From NCBI GenBank assembly GCA_034522175.1, contig JAXHLQ010000001.1, forward strand, positions 2,170,001 through 2,234,000: DNA of 64,000 bases, given 5' to 3'. This DNA is from JAIPDZ01 sp034522175 (lineage in GTDB: Bacteria; Desulfobacterota; DSM-4660; Desulfatiglandales; Desulfatiglandaceae). The first letter of the stretch is position 1, and each line of letters opens with the position of its first letter. Positions 28,258 to 37,784 of this stretch are shown one piece after another. The position numbers and the translations under genes were made by a program. The notes below the pieces were generated by a model, which saw only the letters and a list, made by a program, of their open reading frames with translations, was not told the DNA's origin and did not search any database.

Positions 28258-28327
28258 AATTTTCGTCCTCCTTGACCTTGAACAAAATTGAACGCTTTTC
28301 AAAGGTTTCGCTGAATACATTTGAGAG

Positions 28328-29465
28328 TTACAGTCTGATTCCGCTTCTCACGTCCCTTTCGTAGTATTCGTCCATTTTTTTGACCGCGTCGAGAATCTCC
28401 TTTTTATCGGTCTTCGGTACCTTGACCACGAGTTTCACCATCAGATCGCCTGGTTTCTTGGTTTTGAGATCCACCGCGCCCTTCCCTTTCAGTCTCAGTG
28501 TCTGGCCCGACTGACTCCCCGGCGGGACCTTCAATTTAAGCTGCCCCTCAATGGTAGGGATCATGATTTCTCCGCCGGCCATGGCCTCCCTCACGGTGAC
28601 CGGAACTTCCATCAGGAGATTATTGCCTTCTCGTTTTAGAAGGGGATGGGGTTTGATGTGAACGATGAGGTAGAGATCACCCGGCGGGCCGCCGTTCAAT
28701 CCCGGCTCCCCTTTACCGGCCACGCGGATCTTGGAGCCCTCTTTCACTCCCTTGGGGATCACCACCCGGATATTCTCTTCACCCGTGACCTGCCCCCTTC
28801 CGCCGCAGCTTTTGCAAGGGGTTCCGATTTGCCCGTGCCCGTGGCAGTGGGGGCACGCCTTGGTAAACTGCATGGGTCCCTGGGCCACCTGTTGCCGCCC
28901 GGAGCCGCCGCAATGGGGACACGGGGTTATGGCCGCATGGGGATCGTTCCCTGAACCGTGACACGCTGGGCATTCCTTGACTTTCTGCATGGAAAGCTCG
29001 GTGGAAAATCCGCGCAGGGCGGAAATCATGTCGATGGTCATTTCATGCTCGATGTCCCTGCCTTTGGCAGACCGGGTGGAGGAAAACCCGCCTGGACCGG
29101 CGCCGGCGCCAAAGAGATCACCGAAGATATCCTCATAACTCTGATAGCGACCGAACGCCTCTTCTCTTTGAGTCTTTCCCGTTCCCCCCTGATAGCCCTG
29201 CCACTGGGAATATTGCCTCGCCTTGTCTGCATCAAAGCCTGCCTGGAGACCGTCTTCGCCAAATTCATCGTAGAGCTTCCGCTTCTCCTCGTTTCCGAGA
29301 CACTGATAGGCGCTTGATATATCCTTGAATTTCTGTTCAGCTTCCTTATTTCCGGGGTTGATGTCGGGATGCCAGCTTCCGGGCCAGCTTGCGATAGGTT
29401 TTTTTGATTTCGTCCTGGGAGGCGTCTTTGGAAACCCCCAGAATCTTGTAAAAATCTCTCGCCAT
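28328..29465 (-). CDS. dnaJ: molecular chaperone DnaJ (apparent frameshift)
   Basis: A type I J-protein that stimulates DnaK. From 29465 it reads MARDFYKILGVSKDASQDEIKKTYRKLARKL. Removing one base near 29372 continues HPDINPGNKEAEQKFKDISSAYQ, giving the essential HPD motif. A G/F-rich linker (DIFGDLFGAGAGPGGF) follows, then four zinc-binding CxxCxGxG repeats (CPACHGSG, CPHCGGSG, CPHCHGHG, CKSCGGRG) and the two substrate-binding beta domains. The zinc repeats make it DnaJ rather than CbpA. No dnaK or grpE is in view. The frameshift is of the same kind as in other genes here. Confidence 0.92.
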
Positions 29466-29678
29466 GAATGGGAATCACCTGTAATGGATGTTTCTTGAGG
29501 TTTGCATTTTCACGTATTTTTAAAGGAACCGCATTTCGATGCGTTCCCATGAAAAGGATAGCGTATGAGGTGAAGACATGTCAATGTCAATTGAATGCTC
29601 GACGGCGTTGGGGGCCTGAGGCCATGGATACCCTGGTCAAAAAGAAAAAAGACAAAAAGTCGGCTTAATCCGCTATCC

Positions 29679-31386
29679 CTACGCTGGTTCCCCGGCCCCA
29701 TCCTTTAGCATGGCCTCAGCATGGGCTATTGCCTGCGGGGTGATCTCACGCCCGGCCAGAAGCCTGGCAATCTCTTTGACGCGTTCCCTCTTGTCAAGCG
29801 TTCGAATCGCCGTTTCCGTTCGCCCGCCGGTGACCTGTTTGGTGGCGAGGAAGTGCGTATGGGCCTGACTTGCAATCTGTGGAAGGTGTGTGATGCAAAG
29901 GATCTGATGGTAGGCGGACAGAGAAGCCAGTTTCTCTCCCACCACCTCTGCCGTGGCCCCGCTGATGCCCGCATCCACTTCATCGAAAATGAGCGTTTCC
30001 ACACTCGCGGTCTGTGCGAGAATGGTTTTCAGGGCCAGCAGGATTCTCGACAGTTCGCCTCCGGAGGCGATTTTCGCGAGGGGCCTCAGTTCCTCCCCGG
30101 GTTCGGGGAGATCATAAATTCCATCGTGTCCACCCCGTTTTCGTCGAGAGCTGCGGCTTGCCATTTTTTTCGTTTTTGTGTTGACGGGTGGCGGCTTCAA
30201 AACGAACTTTGAACCGGGTGCCTTTCATGTGGAGCTGGTCGAGTTCCTGTTTTACGGCGGCTTCGAATGTCTGCGCGGCCCCTTTTCGCATTTTCGAAAG
30301 TTTCTCAGCCTCTTGTATGACCGCTTCGCTTAGTAAGTTCTCCTCTTTTTTCAGGGTTTCAAGCAGATGTTGAGATTCGTCCATGGTTTCCATCTTTGAG
30401 GCCAACTCATCTTTAAATTGGATTACATCGTCGAGTCTACCCCCGTATTTCCGTTTGAGCCGGCTGAGCATCTCCATGCGCTCCGTCACCTGCTCAAGCC
30501 GGCCGGGATCGATATGGATGGTCTTTTGAAAATCCCTGAGGTTCAGGGCGATGTCTTCAATTCTAACTTCCACGTCATGGAGCGCATCCCGAAGGGAAAC
30601 GAGATTCGGGTCCATCTCCGCGCCCCTGCTCAAGGATCGGATGGAGCGGGAGACAGCGGCCATTACCGAATCGTCCTGTTCATAGAGGGTTTGATAGCCT
30701 TCCGATGCGATCCTCATGAGATCCTCGGCATGGGTTAGACGCATTCGTTCTTCGGTCAGGGATTCGTCCTCGCCGGGTGTGGGGTCTGCACTTTGGATCT
30801 CCTGCAGCTGAAATTCGGCCAACTCCTGAGCCTGTTGTTGCTCCCTAAGTGCCGTTTCCTGTGTCTGAATCCTTTGATTCAGGGAGCGATATCGGCGGAA
30901 AAGACCCTGGAAACGCTCCCTCGCGGTTTGAAGGCCCCCGAAATCATCCAGCAGATAAAGATGGTTCTCTGGTTTGAGAAGCAATTGATGCTCGTGCTGC
31001 CCGGAGATGCTGATCAAAAGGGGCGCCAATTGGGACAGCATTTGGAGGGTGGCCATGGTGCCGTTGACGAAAACCCGGTTTCGTCCCTCGCGGAAGATGA
31101 TCCGCTTGATCAACACCTCGCCGTCGAAGGGAATGCCCAGATCCGACAAAATGTCGGCGATATGAGGGTTCTCCGGGAGCGAGAAGAGCGCTTCCACCGT
31201 TGAGCTGTCACAGCCCGTTCGTATCAGATCGGTGGAAGAACGGCCACCCCGAATGAGATGAATGGCATTGATAATGATCGATTTTCCCGCGCCGGTTTCT
31301 CCGGAAAGGGTGTTCATTCCTCTATTGAGGGAGAGCCGAAGCTGTTTGATAATGGCAAAATTGGTGATGTGGAGCTGTAGCAGCAT
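29679..31386 (-). CDS. recN: DNA repair protein RecN (two apparent frameshifts)
   Basis: An SMC-like ATPase that helps double-strand break repair. The N-terminus (MLLQLHITNFAIIK, start chosen at 31386) contains Walker A SGETGAGKSIIINAIHLI; a long coiled coil follows. The C-terminus carries the ABC signature LAKIASGGELSRILLALK and Walker B LIFDEVDAGISGATAEVVG. Two homopolymer breaks separate them. An added base in the T7 run at 30164-30170 gives WQAAALDENGVDTMEFMISPN, and one in the C4 run at 30095-30098 gives PGEELRPLAKI. The 213 nt to dnaJ hold no supported gene. Confidence 0.9.
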
Positions 31387-31583
31387 GTGCGATCCATGCG
31401 GAACCAATGGGAGAGCGCCCGGGACGGCGCTCGTTTAACCGCTTGCGCGTGAATCCGCCCCTGATGTCGGTGGTCCTATGAAACGGACCTCCTCACTTAC
31501 CTAATCTTGATAAGCATTTACCAAATCGGGTATAAGTTTTCAAGAGGTATGGTGTCGTACGTGAAAAGCGAGGCCCGGTTACT

Positions 31584-32390
31584 ATGGAAAATCTGACCGT
31601 TGCAGCCGTATGCATGCGATCCGTCCCCGGTTCGGTGGAGGACAACTTCGATCGCCTCAAAAGCATGACCGACGAAGCGTCATCCGGCGGAGCCGATGTG
31701 GTCTGTTTTCCCGAATGCACCCTCACCGGTTATGTCTTGAATGCGGTGGATCAGGCTTATGGGTCCTTGGATCTAAGGACGGCGGTCCACCGGCTCCTGC
31801 CCGTGGCCGAAAAGGCGGGCGTGGTTGTCATTGCCGGGCTCATTGAACCGGTAAGTGGCAAAAAGCCCTATATTACCCAAATTGTGGTCGGGCCGGGTGG
31901 TCTTCTCGGCCGCTACAGGAAGACGCACCTCTCCCCGCCTGAGGAGGCGGTTTACCAGCCGGGCCAAAGTGTTGAACGCTTCCATGTCAACGGCACCGTC
32001 CTTGGCGTGCAATTGTGCTACGAGGCCCATTTTCCTGAACTGAGCACGCGCATGGCATTGATGGGGGCGGACGTGATTTTCATGCCCCACGCCTCGCCCA
32101 GAGGAACCCCCGAAGAAAAACGCCAAAGCTGGATGCGGCATCTGCCCGCAAGGGCCTTTGATAACGGCCTTTTTGTGGTTGCCTGCAACCCGGTGGGGAT
32201 GAGCCGCGGCGGGCTATCGTTTCCGGGGGTGGCCCTGATTCTGGGTCCGGACGGCCGGCAGGTGGCCGCCTATGCGGGCGACGAGGAGACCATCCTCTAT
32301 GCGACGCTCGATGCGGATCTGCTGAAGCGGGTCAGAGGGCACCGGATGCGGTATTTTCTCCCTCGGCGGCGGCCTGAACTCTACAGGTGA
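31584..32390 (+). CDS. carbon-nitrogen hydrolase (nitrilase superfamily)
   Basis: A 268-residue cytosolic amidase/nitrilase-fold enzyme. The catalytic triad is visible: Glu in VCFPECTLTGY (about residue 44), Lys in GRYRKTHLSPPE (about residue 114) and Cys in LGVQLCYEAHFPE (about residue 148). Substrates in this superfamily range from omega-amides to carbamoylated amines, and the sequence does not decide. It stands alone between divergent recN and convergent dsrC, so no partner is suggested. Confidence 0.85.
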   Translation: MENLTVAAVCMRSVPGSVEDNFDRLKSMTDEASSGGADVVCFPECTLTGYVLNAVDQAYGSLDLRTAVHRLLPVAEKAGVVVIAGLIEPVSGKKPYITQIVVGPGGLLGRYRKTHLSPPEEAVYQPGQSVERFHVNGTVLGVQLCYEAHFPELSTRMALMGADVIFMPHASPRGTPEEKRQSWMRHLPARAFDNGLFVVACNPVGMSRGGLSFPGVALILGPDGRQVAAYAGDEETILYATLDADLLKRVRGHRMRYFLPRRRPELYR

Positions 32391-32432
32391 TCAGGGTCGC
32401 GTTTGGGCCATAGACGGTCTCCCACATAAAAA

Positions 32433-32462
32433 GCGCAAGATACCCTCACGGGCATCTTGCGC
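32433..32462. terminator. bidirectional terminator between the hydrolase gene and dsrC
   Basis: GCGCAAGAT and ATCTTGCGC form a 9-bp stem with an inner CCC/GGG pairing. T-rich sequence follows on the plus strand after a few bases (TTTTTT at about 32475), and an AAAAA tract precedes it (32428-32432), so it can serve both convergent genes. Confidence 0.7.
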
Positions 32463-32502
32463 CTGTTGGTCGGCTTTTTTGATTGTAAGTGGGTCGAAGG
32501 AT

Positions 32503-32820
32503 TTAGACGCAACCGGTCGGCTTGGGAAGCCCTGCCATTTTACAGGCGCCTTTGCCCGGTCCTGATGGAAACAGCTCGTAGATGTATTTCAGTTTGTAAC
32601 CGGTAACCTTGGAGAGAATCCGGACCATGGGCGCAATACCGTTCTTCTTGTAGTAGTCCTGAAGGACCTCAACGACCTTGAAATGCTCGTCGGTCAGCTC
32701 CTCAATCCCTTCCGATGTCTTCACATGGTACATCCAGTTCTCATCCCAGTTGTTGAAATCATCGATGAACCCATCCTCATCGACATTGTAACTTTTTCCA
32801 TTGAAATCCACTGTTGGCAT
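32503..32820 (-). CDS. dsrC: DsrC, sulfur-carrier partner of dissimilatory sulfite reductase
   Basis: A 105-residue protein of the DsrC/TusE family. The C-terminal arm LFPSGPGKGACKMAGLPKPTGCV keeps both redox cysteines, the penultimate one and one 11 residues before it. This marks a true DsrC that forms the trisulfide product of DsrAB and feeds membrane DsrMKJOP. It is encoded away from dsrAB, as in most sulfate reducers. TAGGAGG-like sequence (GGGAGGTATTAGGTT) lies before the ATG. The AT-rich 120 nt upstream probably hold its promoter. Confidence 0.95.
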   Translation of the reverse strand: MPTVDFNGKSYNVDEDGFIDDFNNWDENWMYHVKTSEGIEELTDEHFKVVEVLQDYYKKNGIAPMVRILSKVTGYKLKYIYELFPSGPGKGACKMAGLPKPTGCV

Positions 32821-32941
32821 AACCTAATACCTCCCATTTTTAAATAATATACCAGCTTTCACCGTACTTGAAAGACCTCCATAATCTGATTTAAGTCTTT
32901 CATTATATACCTTAGTTTTCCCGATGTCAAATATTCTTTTT

Positions 32942-34354
32942 CTATTTTTCAGAAAATATTCGTTTTTTTCTGCTTTTTGCGGCCCGAATCAGCCCCTTGG
33001 CCCAGGAACTTTCACCGGCGGCATGAATATGGGTGTAGGACGCCAGGAGGTTTTTCTTTGAAATACCGTCCCGGGTTCCGTTTATACCCCGGCCCCGTTC
33101 CATATGGAATACATATTCAAGCGGTTTCTTTGACGTGGGCACGGCCCTGGAATAATGGAACTCATGACCCCGCAGAGTTTGACCTACGGGATAATAGGCG
33201 TTTTTTTGGGCCACCTTCAGTACCGTATATCCGTGTCCCTGAGGCCGCTTCTGGAGAACAAACTCGAGGGGAAGGGCGCCGACCATGGGGAAGGTTTTTC
33301 CTTCCACCACGAGACGCTTCCCGAGATACATGAATCCCCCGCATTCCGCATAGACCGGAAGCCCATTTTCAATGGCGCTTTTCAGACCCATTCGAAAGCC
33401 CTTATTGTCGGACAGGGCTTGGGCCTGGGTCTCAGGGAATCCGCCGCCGATATAAAGGGCATCGAGGTCCGGCATCGTAGGGGATGACATGGCGTCAAGA
33501 CGGATCAGATCCGCTCCCAGGGCCTTCAACTGCTCCAGGTTCTCGGGGTAGTAAAACCAGAAGGCGCTGTCCTCAATATATCCGATCCGGGGTCTATCGG
33601 CATCCGCCGGTTCAGTATGCGCCATGGAGGAGGGTATTTCCTCGGTCTCAGCCACTGCTTCGAGGGCGGGTGCATCGTGGGCCATTCGCCATATCTCACC
33701 CAATTGGAGATGATCTTTTACCACTTGTCTGGCATAAGCCACCGCCCGGTTGGCCTGAACCCTTTCCTGATGGGGGACCAGGCCCATGTGTCGCTCGGGA
33801 AAGAAATCGGCTTTCAATCTGGGAACCGATCCCACCACGGGTACCCGGCAATAGGTTTCGACGGCGTTTCGTATCAAGGCCTCCTGCCGGGGACCGCCCA
33901 CCCGGTTCAGGATAACGCCTGAGATATGGAGATCGGGATCAAAGACCTGGCACCCCTTGACCACTGCGGCCATGGTCCGGGTGGTCATGCGCACATCCAG
34001 CACGAGGAGCACGGGTGCCTTCAGGTGTTTGGCGAGTTCTGCCGTAGAGCAGGACCCGTCGGCATCGAGACCGTCGAAAAGCCCCCGGTTCCCTTCAATG
34101 ACAGAGAGGGAGACCCCTTCAGAGCTCGTGATGAACGACCAGGAGATCTGTTCGGGATTCATGAAAAATGGATCGAGGTTGTAACAGGAACGCCCCGCAG
34201 CAAAGGTCAGCCATCCGGCATCAATAAAATCGGGGCCTTTTTTGAATGGCGCAATGACATGACCCATCTCCTGCCACGCGGAGATTAGGCCTAAGGAAAG
34301 GATCGTCTTGCCCGATCCACCTCTGAGCGCGGCAATGACAATTCGGGGCTGCAT
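32942..34354 (-). CDS. cbiA: cobyrinic acid a,c-diamide synthase / DsrN
   Basis: A 470-residue CobB/CbiA glutamine amidotransferase. The N-terminal ATP site is IAALRGGSGKTILSLGLISAW. The domain end ALYIGGGFPE leads into a class I-like glutaminase with the catalytic Cys in VYAECGGFMYLG and a histidine in HEFHYSRA. The enzyme amidates corrin side chains; the DsrN homologue in dsr clusters is proposed to amidate siroheme to the sirohydrochlorin amide of DsrAB. Its place between dsrC and dsrAB supports the DsrN role. A role in B12 for the corrinoid protein is the alternative. Confidence 0.88.
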   Translation of the reverse strand: MQPRIVIAALRGGSGKTILSLGLISAWQEMGHVIAPFKKGPDFIDAGWLTFAAGRSCYNLDPFFMNPEQISWSFITSSEGVSLSVIEGNRGLFDGLDADGSCSTAELAKHLKAPVLLVLDVRMTTRTMAAVVKGCQVFDPDLHISGVILNRVGGPRQEALIRNAVETYCRVPVVGSVPRLKADFFPERHMGLVPHQERVQANRAVAYARQVVKDHLQLGEIWRMAHDAPALEAVAETEEIPSSMAHTEPADADRPRIGYIEDSAFWFYYPENLEQLKALGADLIRLDAMSSPTMPDLDALYIGGGFPETQAQALSDNKGFRMGLKSAIENGLPVYAECGGFMYLGKRLVVEGKTFPMVGALPLEFVLQKRPQGHGYTVLKVAQKNAYYPVGQTLRGHEFHYSRAVPTSKKPLEYVFHMERGRGINGTRDGISKKNLLASYTHIHAAGESSWAKGLIRAAKSRKKRIFSEK

Positions 34355-34431
34355 AACGGGGGTTCCTCAGGCGTGAATTTATGTTTCTATACGGGCTTTA
34401 ACCGTTGGGGCATAAGGAGCATGGACGCCGA

Positions 34432-34483
34432 GGATTGTCAATAAAAAAAAGGTAGTGATATCCGGTTTTTTTATTGACAATCC
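34432..34483. repeat. perfect 18-bp inverted repeat upstream of dsrA
   Basis: GGATTGTCAATAAAAAAA at 34432-34449 is an exact reverse complement of TTTTTTTATTGACAATCC at 34466-34483; the spacer is 16 nt. It lies in the 379-nt gene-free region between divergent cbiA and dsrA. It could be a large operator, since the right arm contains a candidate -35 element, or a two-way terminator-like structure. Confidence 0.75.
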
Positions 34484-34503
34484 CCGAGTCTTTCGTTTAT
34501 GTG
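34474..34503 (+). promoter_or_regulatory. candidate dsrAB promoter
   Basis: TTGACA at 34474-34479 lies within the right arm of the inverted repeat. After 18 nt comes TATGTG at 34498-34503. The leader to dsrA would be about 220 nt and contains small hairpins, such as TCCGC/GCGGA near 34597-34613. Nothing else was recognised in the leader. Confidence 0.4.
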
Positions 34504-34733
34504 TTAACATTTAAATATAGGCGGGGTGGTGGCATTTTTTTTTGAGAACGGTTCAAAAAATCACCGCACGTCAATTGCGTGAAAATGCTTATGGAAATCC
34601 GCTGGTAAGCGGACTTGCCAAGTTTTGAAAATGAGGATATTAGAAAGGGAGGAGGTGAAGGTAGGAAGCTGATATTTTTAGGATTTGCTCCTTAAAATAT
34701 ATTTTTGTAATCAAATAGAAGGAGGCATGTATA

Positions 34734-36152
34734 ATGGCTTTTGAACCAAGGGAAGAACAAAAAGAACTGAAATATGAAGAGCTCAGGATCTACAAAGATG
34801 AGGAGCTCAACAATTACACGGAAGAAGAGCTGAAGAACTTTAAATGTAAGCACGAGATGCCGGACTTAGACGAACTTGAAAAAGGCCCCTGGCCCAGTTT
34901 TGTGGCCGACGCCAAACGGGAGGCCCTGCACCGGAGAAAGCTGGCCGATGATCGCATGCTGATCGAGCGCGATGTGGTGGAAGACATGATGGGTCAGCTT
35001 CAACTCTCATTTGACGAGGGAGAAACCCACTGGAAGCATGGCGGCATCGTGGGGGTGTTCGGATACGGCGGCGGGGTTATCGGCCGGTATTCGGACATGC
35101 AGAAAAAATTCCCGTCCATCGCGCATTTCCATACCATGCGGGTCAACCAGCCCGCCAGCAAGTTTTACAGTACCGACTATCTGAGGTGCATCTGCGACCT
35201 GTGGGAATATCGCGGCAGCGGCATGATGAACATGCACGGCTCCACAGGCGATATGGTTTTTATCGGCACTTTTACCGAACAGCTGGAGCCGATCTTTTAT
35301 GAGTTGGGCCACGTATTGCAGCAGGACCTCGGTGGGTCCGGATCCAACCTGCGGACGCCCTCATGCTGTATCGGAAAGGCCCGTTGCGAATATGCCTGCA
35401 TCGATACCCAGGACATGTGTTATGAACTGACCCACTACTACCAGGATGAGTTGCACCGTCCGGCTTTCCCCTACAAATTCAAGTTTAAATTTGACGGGTG
35501 TCCCAACGGGTGTGTGGCCTCCATCGCCCGGTCGGATATGTCCTTTATCGGGAACTGGAAGGACGATATCCGTATCGATCAGGAAGCGGTTCAGGCCTAC
35601 ATCGGCGGGGAAATTGCTCCCAACGGTGGGGCTCACTCAGGGAAAGACTGGGGTAAGTTCGATATCGAAAAAGAGGTGATCAATCTTTGTCCCACCAGCT
35701 GCATGTGGATGGAAGACGGCAAGCTCATGATCGATGACAAGGAATGCACCCGGTGCATGCACTGCATCAATGTGATGCCCCGGGCACTGAAGCCGGGTAC
35801 GGATACGGGCTGCAGCATCCTCTTCGGCGCCAAGGCGCCCATTCTGGATGGCGCCCAGATGTCGCTGTTGACCATTCCCTTCATGCGATGCGAATCCCCC
35901 TATGACAACATCAAGGAGATCGTGGAAAAGGTCTGGGAATGGTGGCCGGAAGAAGGGAAGAACCGTGAGCGACTGGGCGAGCTGATCCAGCGCCAGGGCG
36001 TGAATAAGCTCCTCGAAATTTTGGAAATCCCGCCCATGCCGCAGATGGTCAAAGAGCCGAGAAGCAACCCCTACATCTTCTGGAAAGAGGAAGACGTACC
36101 GGGTGGCTGGCAGCGTGACATCAACGACTACCGATCCAGACATGCAAGATAG
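34734..36152 (+). CDS. dsrA: dissimilatory sulfite reductase alpha subunit
   Basis: A 472-residue DsrA of the reductive type. The core begins DLDELEKGPWPSFV and includes HWKHGGIVGVFGYGGGVIGRYSD and the motif MHGSTGD. The siroheme-[4Fe4S] ligands appear in SCCIGKARCEYACIDT and FDGCPNGC, and the inserted ferredoxin domain in ECTRCMHCINVMPRA. With DsrB it reduces sulfite, passing sulfur to DsrC in the cytoplasm. About 38 acidic residues precede the usual start region, with repeats of KxEEL/DEEL type; the family is about 437 residues from memory. GGAGG lies 9 nt before the ATG, supporting the long form. Confidence 0.97.
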   Translation: MAFEPREEQKELKYEELRIYKDEELNNYTEEELKNFKCKHEMPDLDELEKGPWPSFVADAKREALHRRKLADDRMLIERDVVEDMMGQLQLSFDEGETHWKHGGIVGVFGYGGGVIGRYSDMQKKFPSIAHFHTMRVNQPASKFYSTDYLRCICDLWEYRGSGMMNMHGSTGDMVFIGTFTEQLEPIFYELGHVLQQDLGGSGSNLRTPSCCIGKARCEYACIDTQDMCYELTHYYQDELHRPAFPYKFKFKFDGCPNGCVASIARSDMSFIGNWKDDIRIDQEAVQAYIGGEIAPNGGAHSGKDWGKFDIEKEVINLCPTSCMWMEDGKLMIDDKECTRCMHCINVMPRALKPGTDTGCSILFGAKAPILDGAQMSLLTIPFMRCESPYDNIKEIVEKVWEWWPEEGKNRERLGELIQRQGVNKLLEILEIPPMPQMVKEPRSNPYIFWKEEDVPGGWQRDINDYRSRHAR

Positions 36153-36163
36153 GAGGGAACAAT

Positions 36164-37351
36164 ATGGCATTATCAACTGAAAGATTGGGATTGTTTAACC
36201 CGGATAAACCGATGGAAAATCGCCTGACGGACCTGGGGCCCAGGCATTTCTGGCAGTACTTTCCGCCTGTTATCCAGAACAACTACGGCAAATGGGATTA
36301 CCATGATATTCTGGAGCCGGGCGTCCTGGTCCATGTGGCCGAGAGCGGGGACAAGGTCTTTACGCTCCGCTGCGGCGGCTGCCGGTTCATGACCGTTGAA
36401 AATATTCGGGAGATCTGCGAAATAGCGGACAAACACTGTGACGGGTATGTGCGGTTTACCACGCGGAACAACATCGAGTTCATGGTGGACAGCCAGGACA
36501 AGATGGAGGCCTTGAAAAAGGATCTGGAAAGCCGGAAGCACGTGAGCGGCAGCTACAAGTTCCCGCTCGGCGGGACCGGGGCCGGGGTCACCAATATCGT
36601 CCACACCCAGGGATACATCCACTGCCATACACCGGCGACGGATGCCTCCAGCATGGTCAAAGCCGTAATGGACGATCTGTTTGACTATTTCCAGGGGATG
36701 ACGCTCCCGGCCCAGGTGCGGGTCTCCATGGCCTGCTGCCTCAACATGTGCGGGGCCGTGCACTGCTCGGATATCGCGCTTTTGGGGTATCACCGGAAAC
36801 CGCCGCTTGTGGACGGTGAGGTGCTGGATCAGTACTGCGAAATTCCGCTGGTCATCGCGGCCTGCCCCACAGCCGCTATCTCTCCGGCCAAGACGGAAGA
36901 CGGGAAGAAGTCGGTGAAGATTAAAGAGGAACGCTGCATGTTCTGTGGAAACTGCTACACCATGTGCATGGCGCTTCCCCTGTCGGACAAAGAGGGAGAC
37001 TGTGTGACGGTTATGGCGGGTGGAAAGGTCTCCAACCGGATCAGCCCTCCGAAGTTCTCCAAGGTGGTGATTCCGGCATTGCCCAATAACTTTCCGAGAT
37101 TCCCGGAGGTGTGCGAGAACGTCAAAAAAATTATCGAGGCCTATGCGGCCGACGCCAATAAGTATGAGCGGGTCGGGGATTGGGCCGAGCGGATCGGATG
37201 GGAAAAATTCTTCGAGAAATGTGATATTCCCTTTACGGAACATCTGATTGATGACTACCGGCTGCAGTACGATACGTACCGGACAACGACGCAGTTCAAA
37301 TATACTGAAGCGGCGTGGGCGGTCTCAAGGGCCGCAGGCGGTATCGAATAA
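36164..37351 (+). CDS. dsrB: dissimilatory sulfite reductase beta subunit
   Basis: A 395-residue DsrB. Key regions: DKVFTLRCGGCRFMTVENIREICEIAD, VRFTTRNNIEFMV, the siroheme-cluster cysteines in SMACCLNMCGAVHCSD, and the ferredoxin domain EERCMFCGNCYTMCMALPL. It forms the catalytic alpha2beta2 core with DsrA. It starts 11 nt after dsrA with a ribosome-binding site AGGAGGG, so the two are cotranscribed and translated in balance. No frameshift is seen in this operon. Confidence 0.97.
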   Translation: MALSTERLGLFNPDKPMENRLTDLGPRHFWQYFPPVIQNNYGKWDYHDILEPGVLVHVAESGDKVFTLRCGGCRFMTVENIREICEIADKHCDGYVRFTTRNNIEFMVDSQDKMEALKKDLESRKHVSGSYKFPLGGTGAGVTNIVHTQGYIHCHTPATDASSMVKAVMDDLFDYFQGMTLPAQVRVSMACCLNMCGAVHCSDIALLGYHRKPPLVDGEVLDQYCEIPLVIAACPTAAISPAKTEDGKKSVKIKEERCMFCGNCYTMCMALPLSDKEGDCVTVMAGGKVSNRISPPKFSKVVIPALPNNFPRFPEVCENVKKIIEAYAADANKYERVGDWAERIGWEKFFEKCDIPFTEHLIDDYRLQYDTYRTTTQFKYTEAAWAVSRAAGGIE

Positions 37352-37440
37352 TCACTCGCCCGATGGAATTTCTGAACCGGGGGCTCGGGCGCTCTGCCTG
37401 AGCATTCCCGGGCAGCAAATTCGAACATAAGGAGCAGGTT

Positions 37441-37671
37441 ATGGAAGATATCAAACAGGCGATCCTCGATTTTGCCGAAAATAGCAAGAAGAGCAAATTT
37501 TATTTCAACGATATTCAAAAGGCGGTTCAAAAGACCATCCCCGATGCCAAAGCAAGGATGATCAAGAAGGCAGCCACCGCGCTGATCAATGAAGAAAAAC
37601 TGATCTATTTTTCCACGGGCAGCAGTACCATGTACGGCCTGAAGGGAAGAGGACAGACAGAGGATCATTAA
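37441..37671 (+). CDS. dsrD: DsrD, activator of dissimilatory sulfite reductase
   Basis: A 76-residue winged-helix protein: FNDIQKAVQKTIPDAKARMIKKAATALINEEKLIYFSTGSSTMYGLKGRG. DsrD is found almost only in sulfate or sulfite reducers and disproportionators that run Dsr reductively, and it has been shown to raise DsrAB activity. Its presence supports reduction rather than sulfur oxidation. It lies 89 nt after dsrB with AAGGAGCAGG before the ATG and is followed by a terminator. Confidence 0.95.
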   Translation: MEDIKQAILDFAENSKKSKFYFNDIQKAVQKTIPDAKARMIKKAATALINEEKLIYFSTGSSTMYGLKGRGQTEDH

Positions 37672-37713
37672 GCGCGACGCATGCGTATTTGATTGTTTGG
37701 AAATAGCTGACGT

Positions 37714-37754
37714 GACACGAGGTCGCTGTCCATGGTGGACTGCGGCCTCGTGTC
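37714..37754 (+). terminator. rho-independent terminator of dsrABD
   Basis: GACACGAGG and CCTCGTGTC form a 9-bp outer stem, extended inward by CGC/GCG and GTCC/GGAC around a short loop (ATGGT), then TTTT. It closes the dsrABD transcript. Confidence 0.85.
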
Positions 37755-37784
37755 TTTTGACGAATAGAAGAACAGAGGGAACGG

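Noticed and set aside
31413..31432. GAGCGCC/GGCGCTC hairpin between recN and the nitrilase gene
   Set aside because: It lies in a divergent promoter region, so it is not a terminator for either gene; too short to call an operator.
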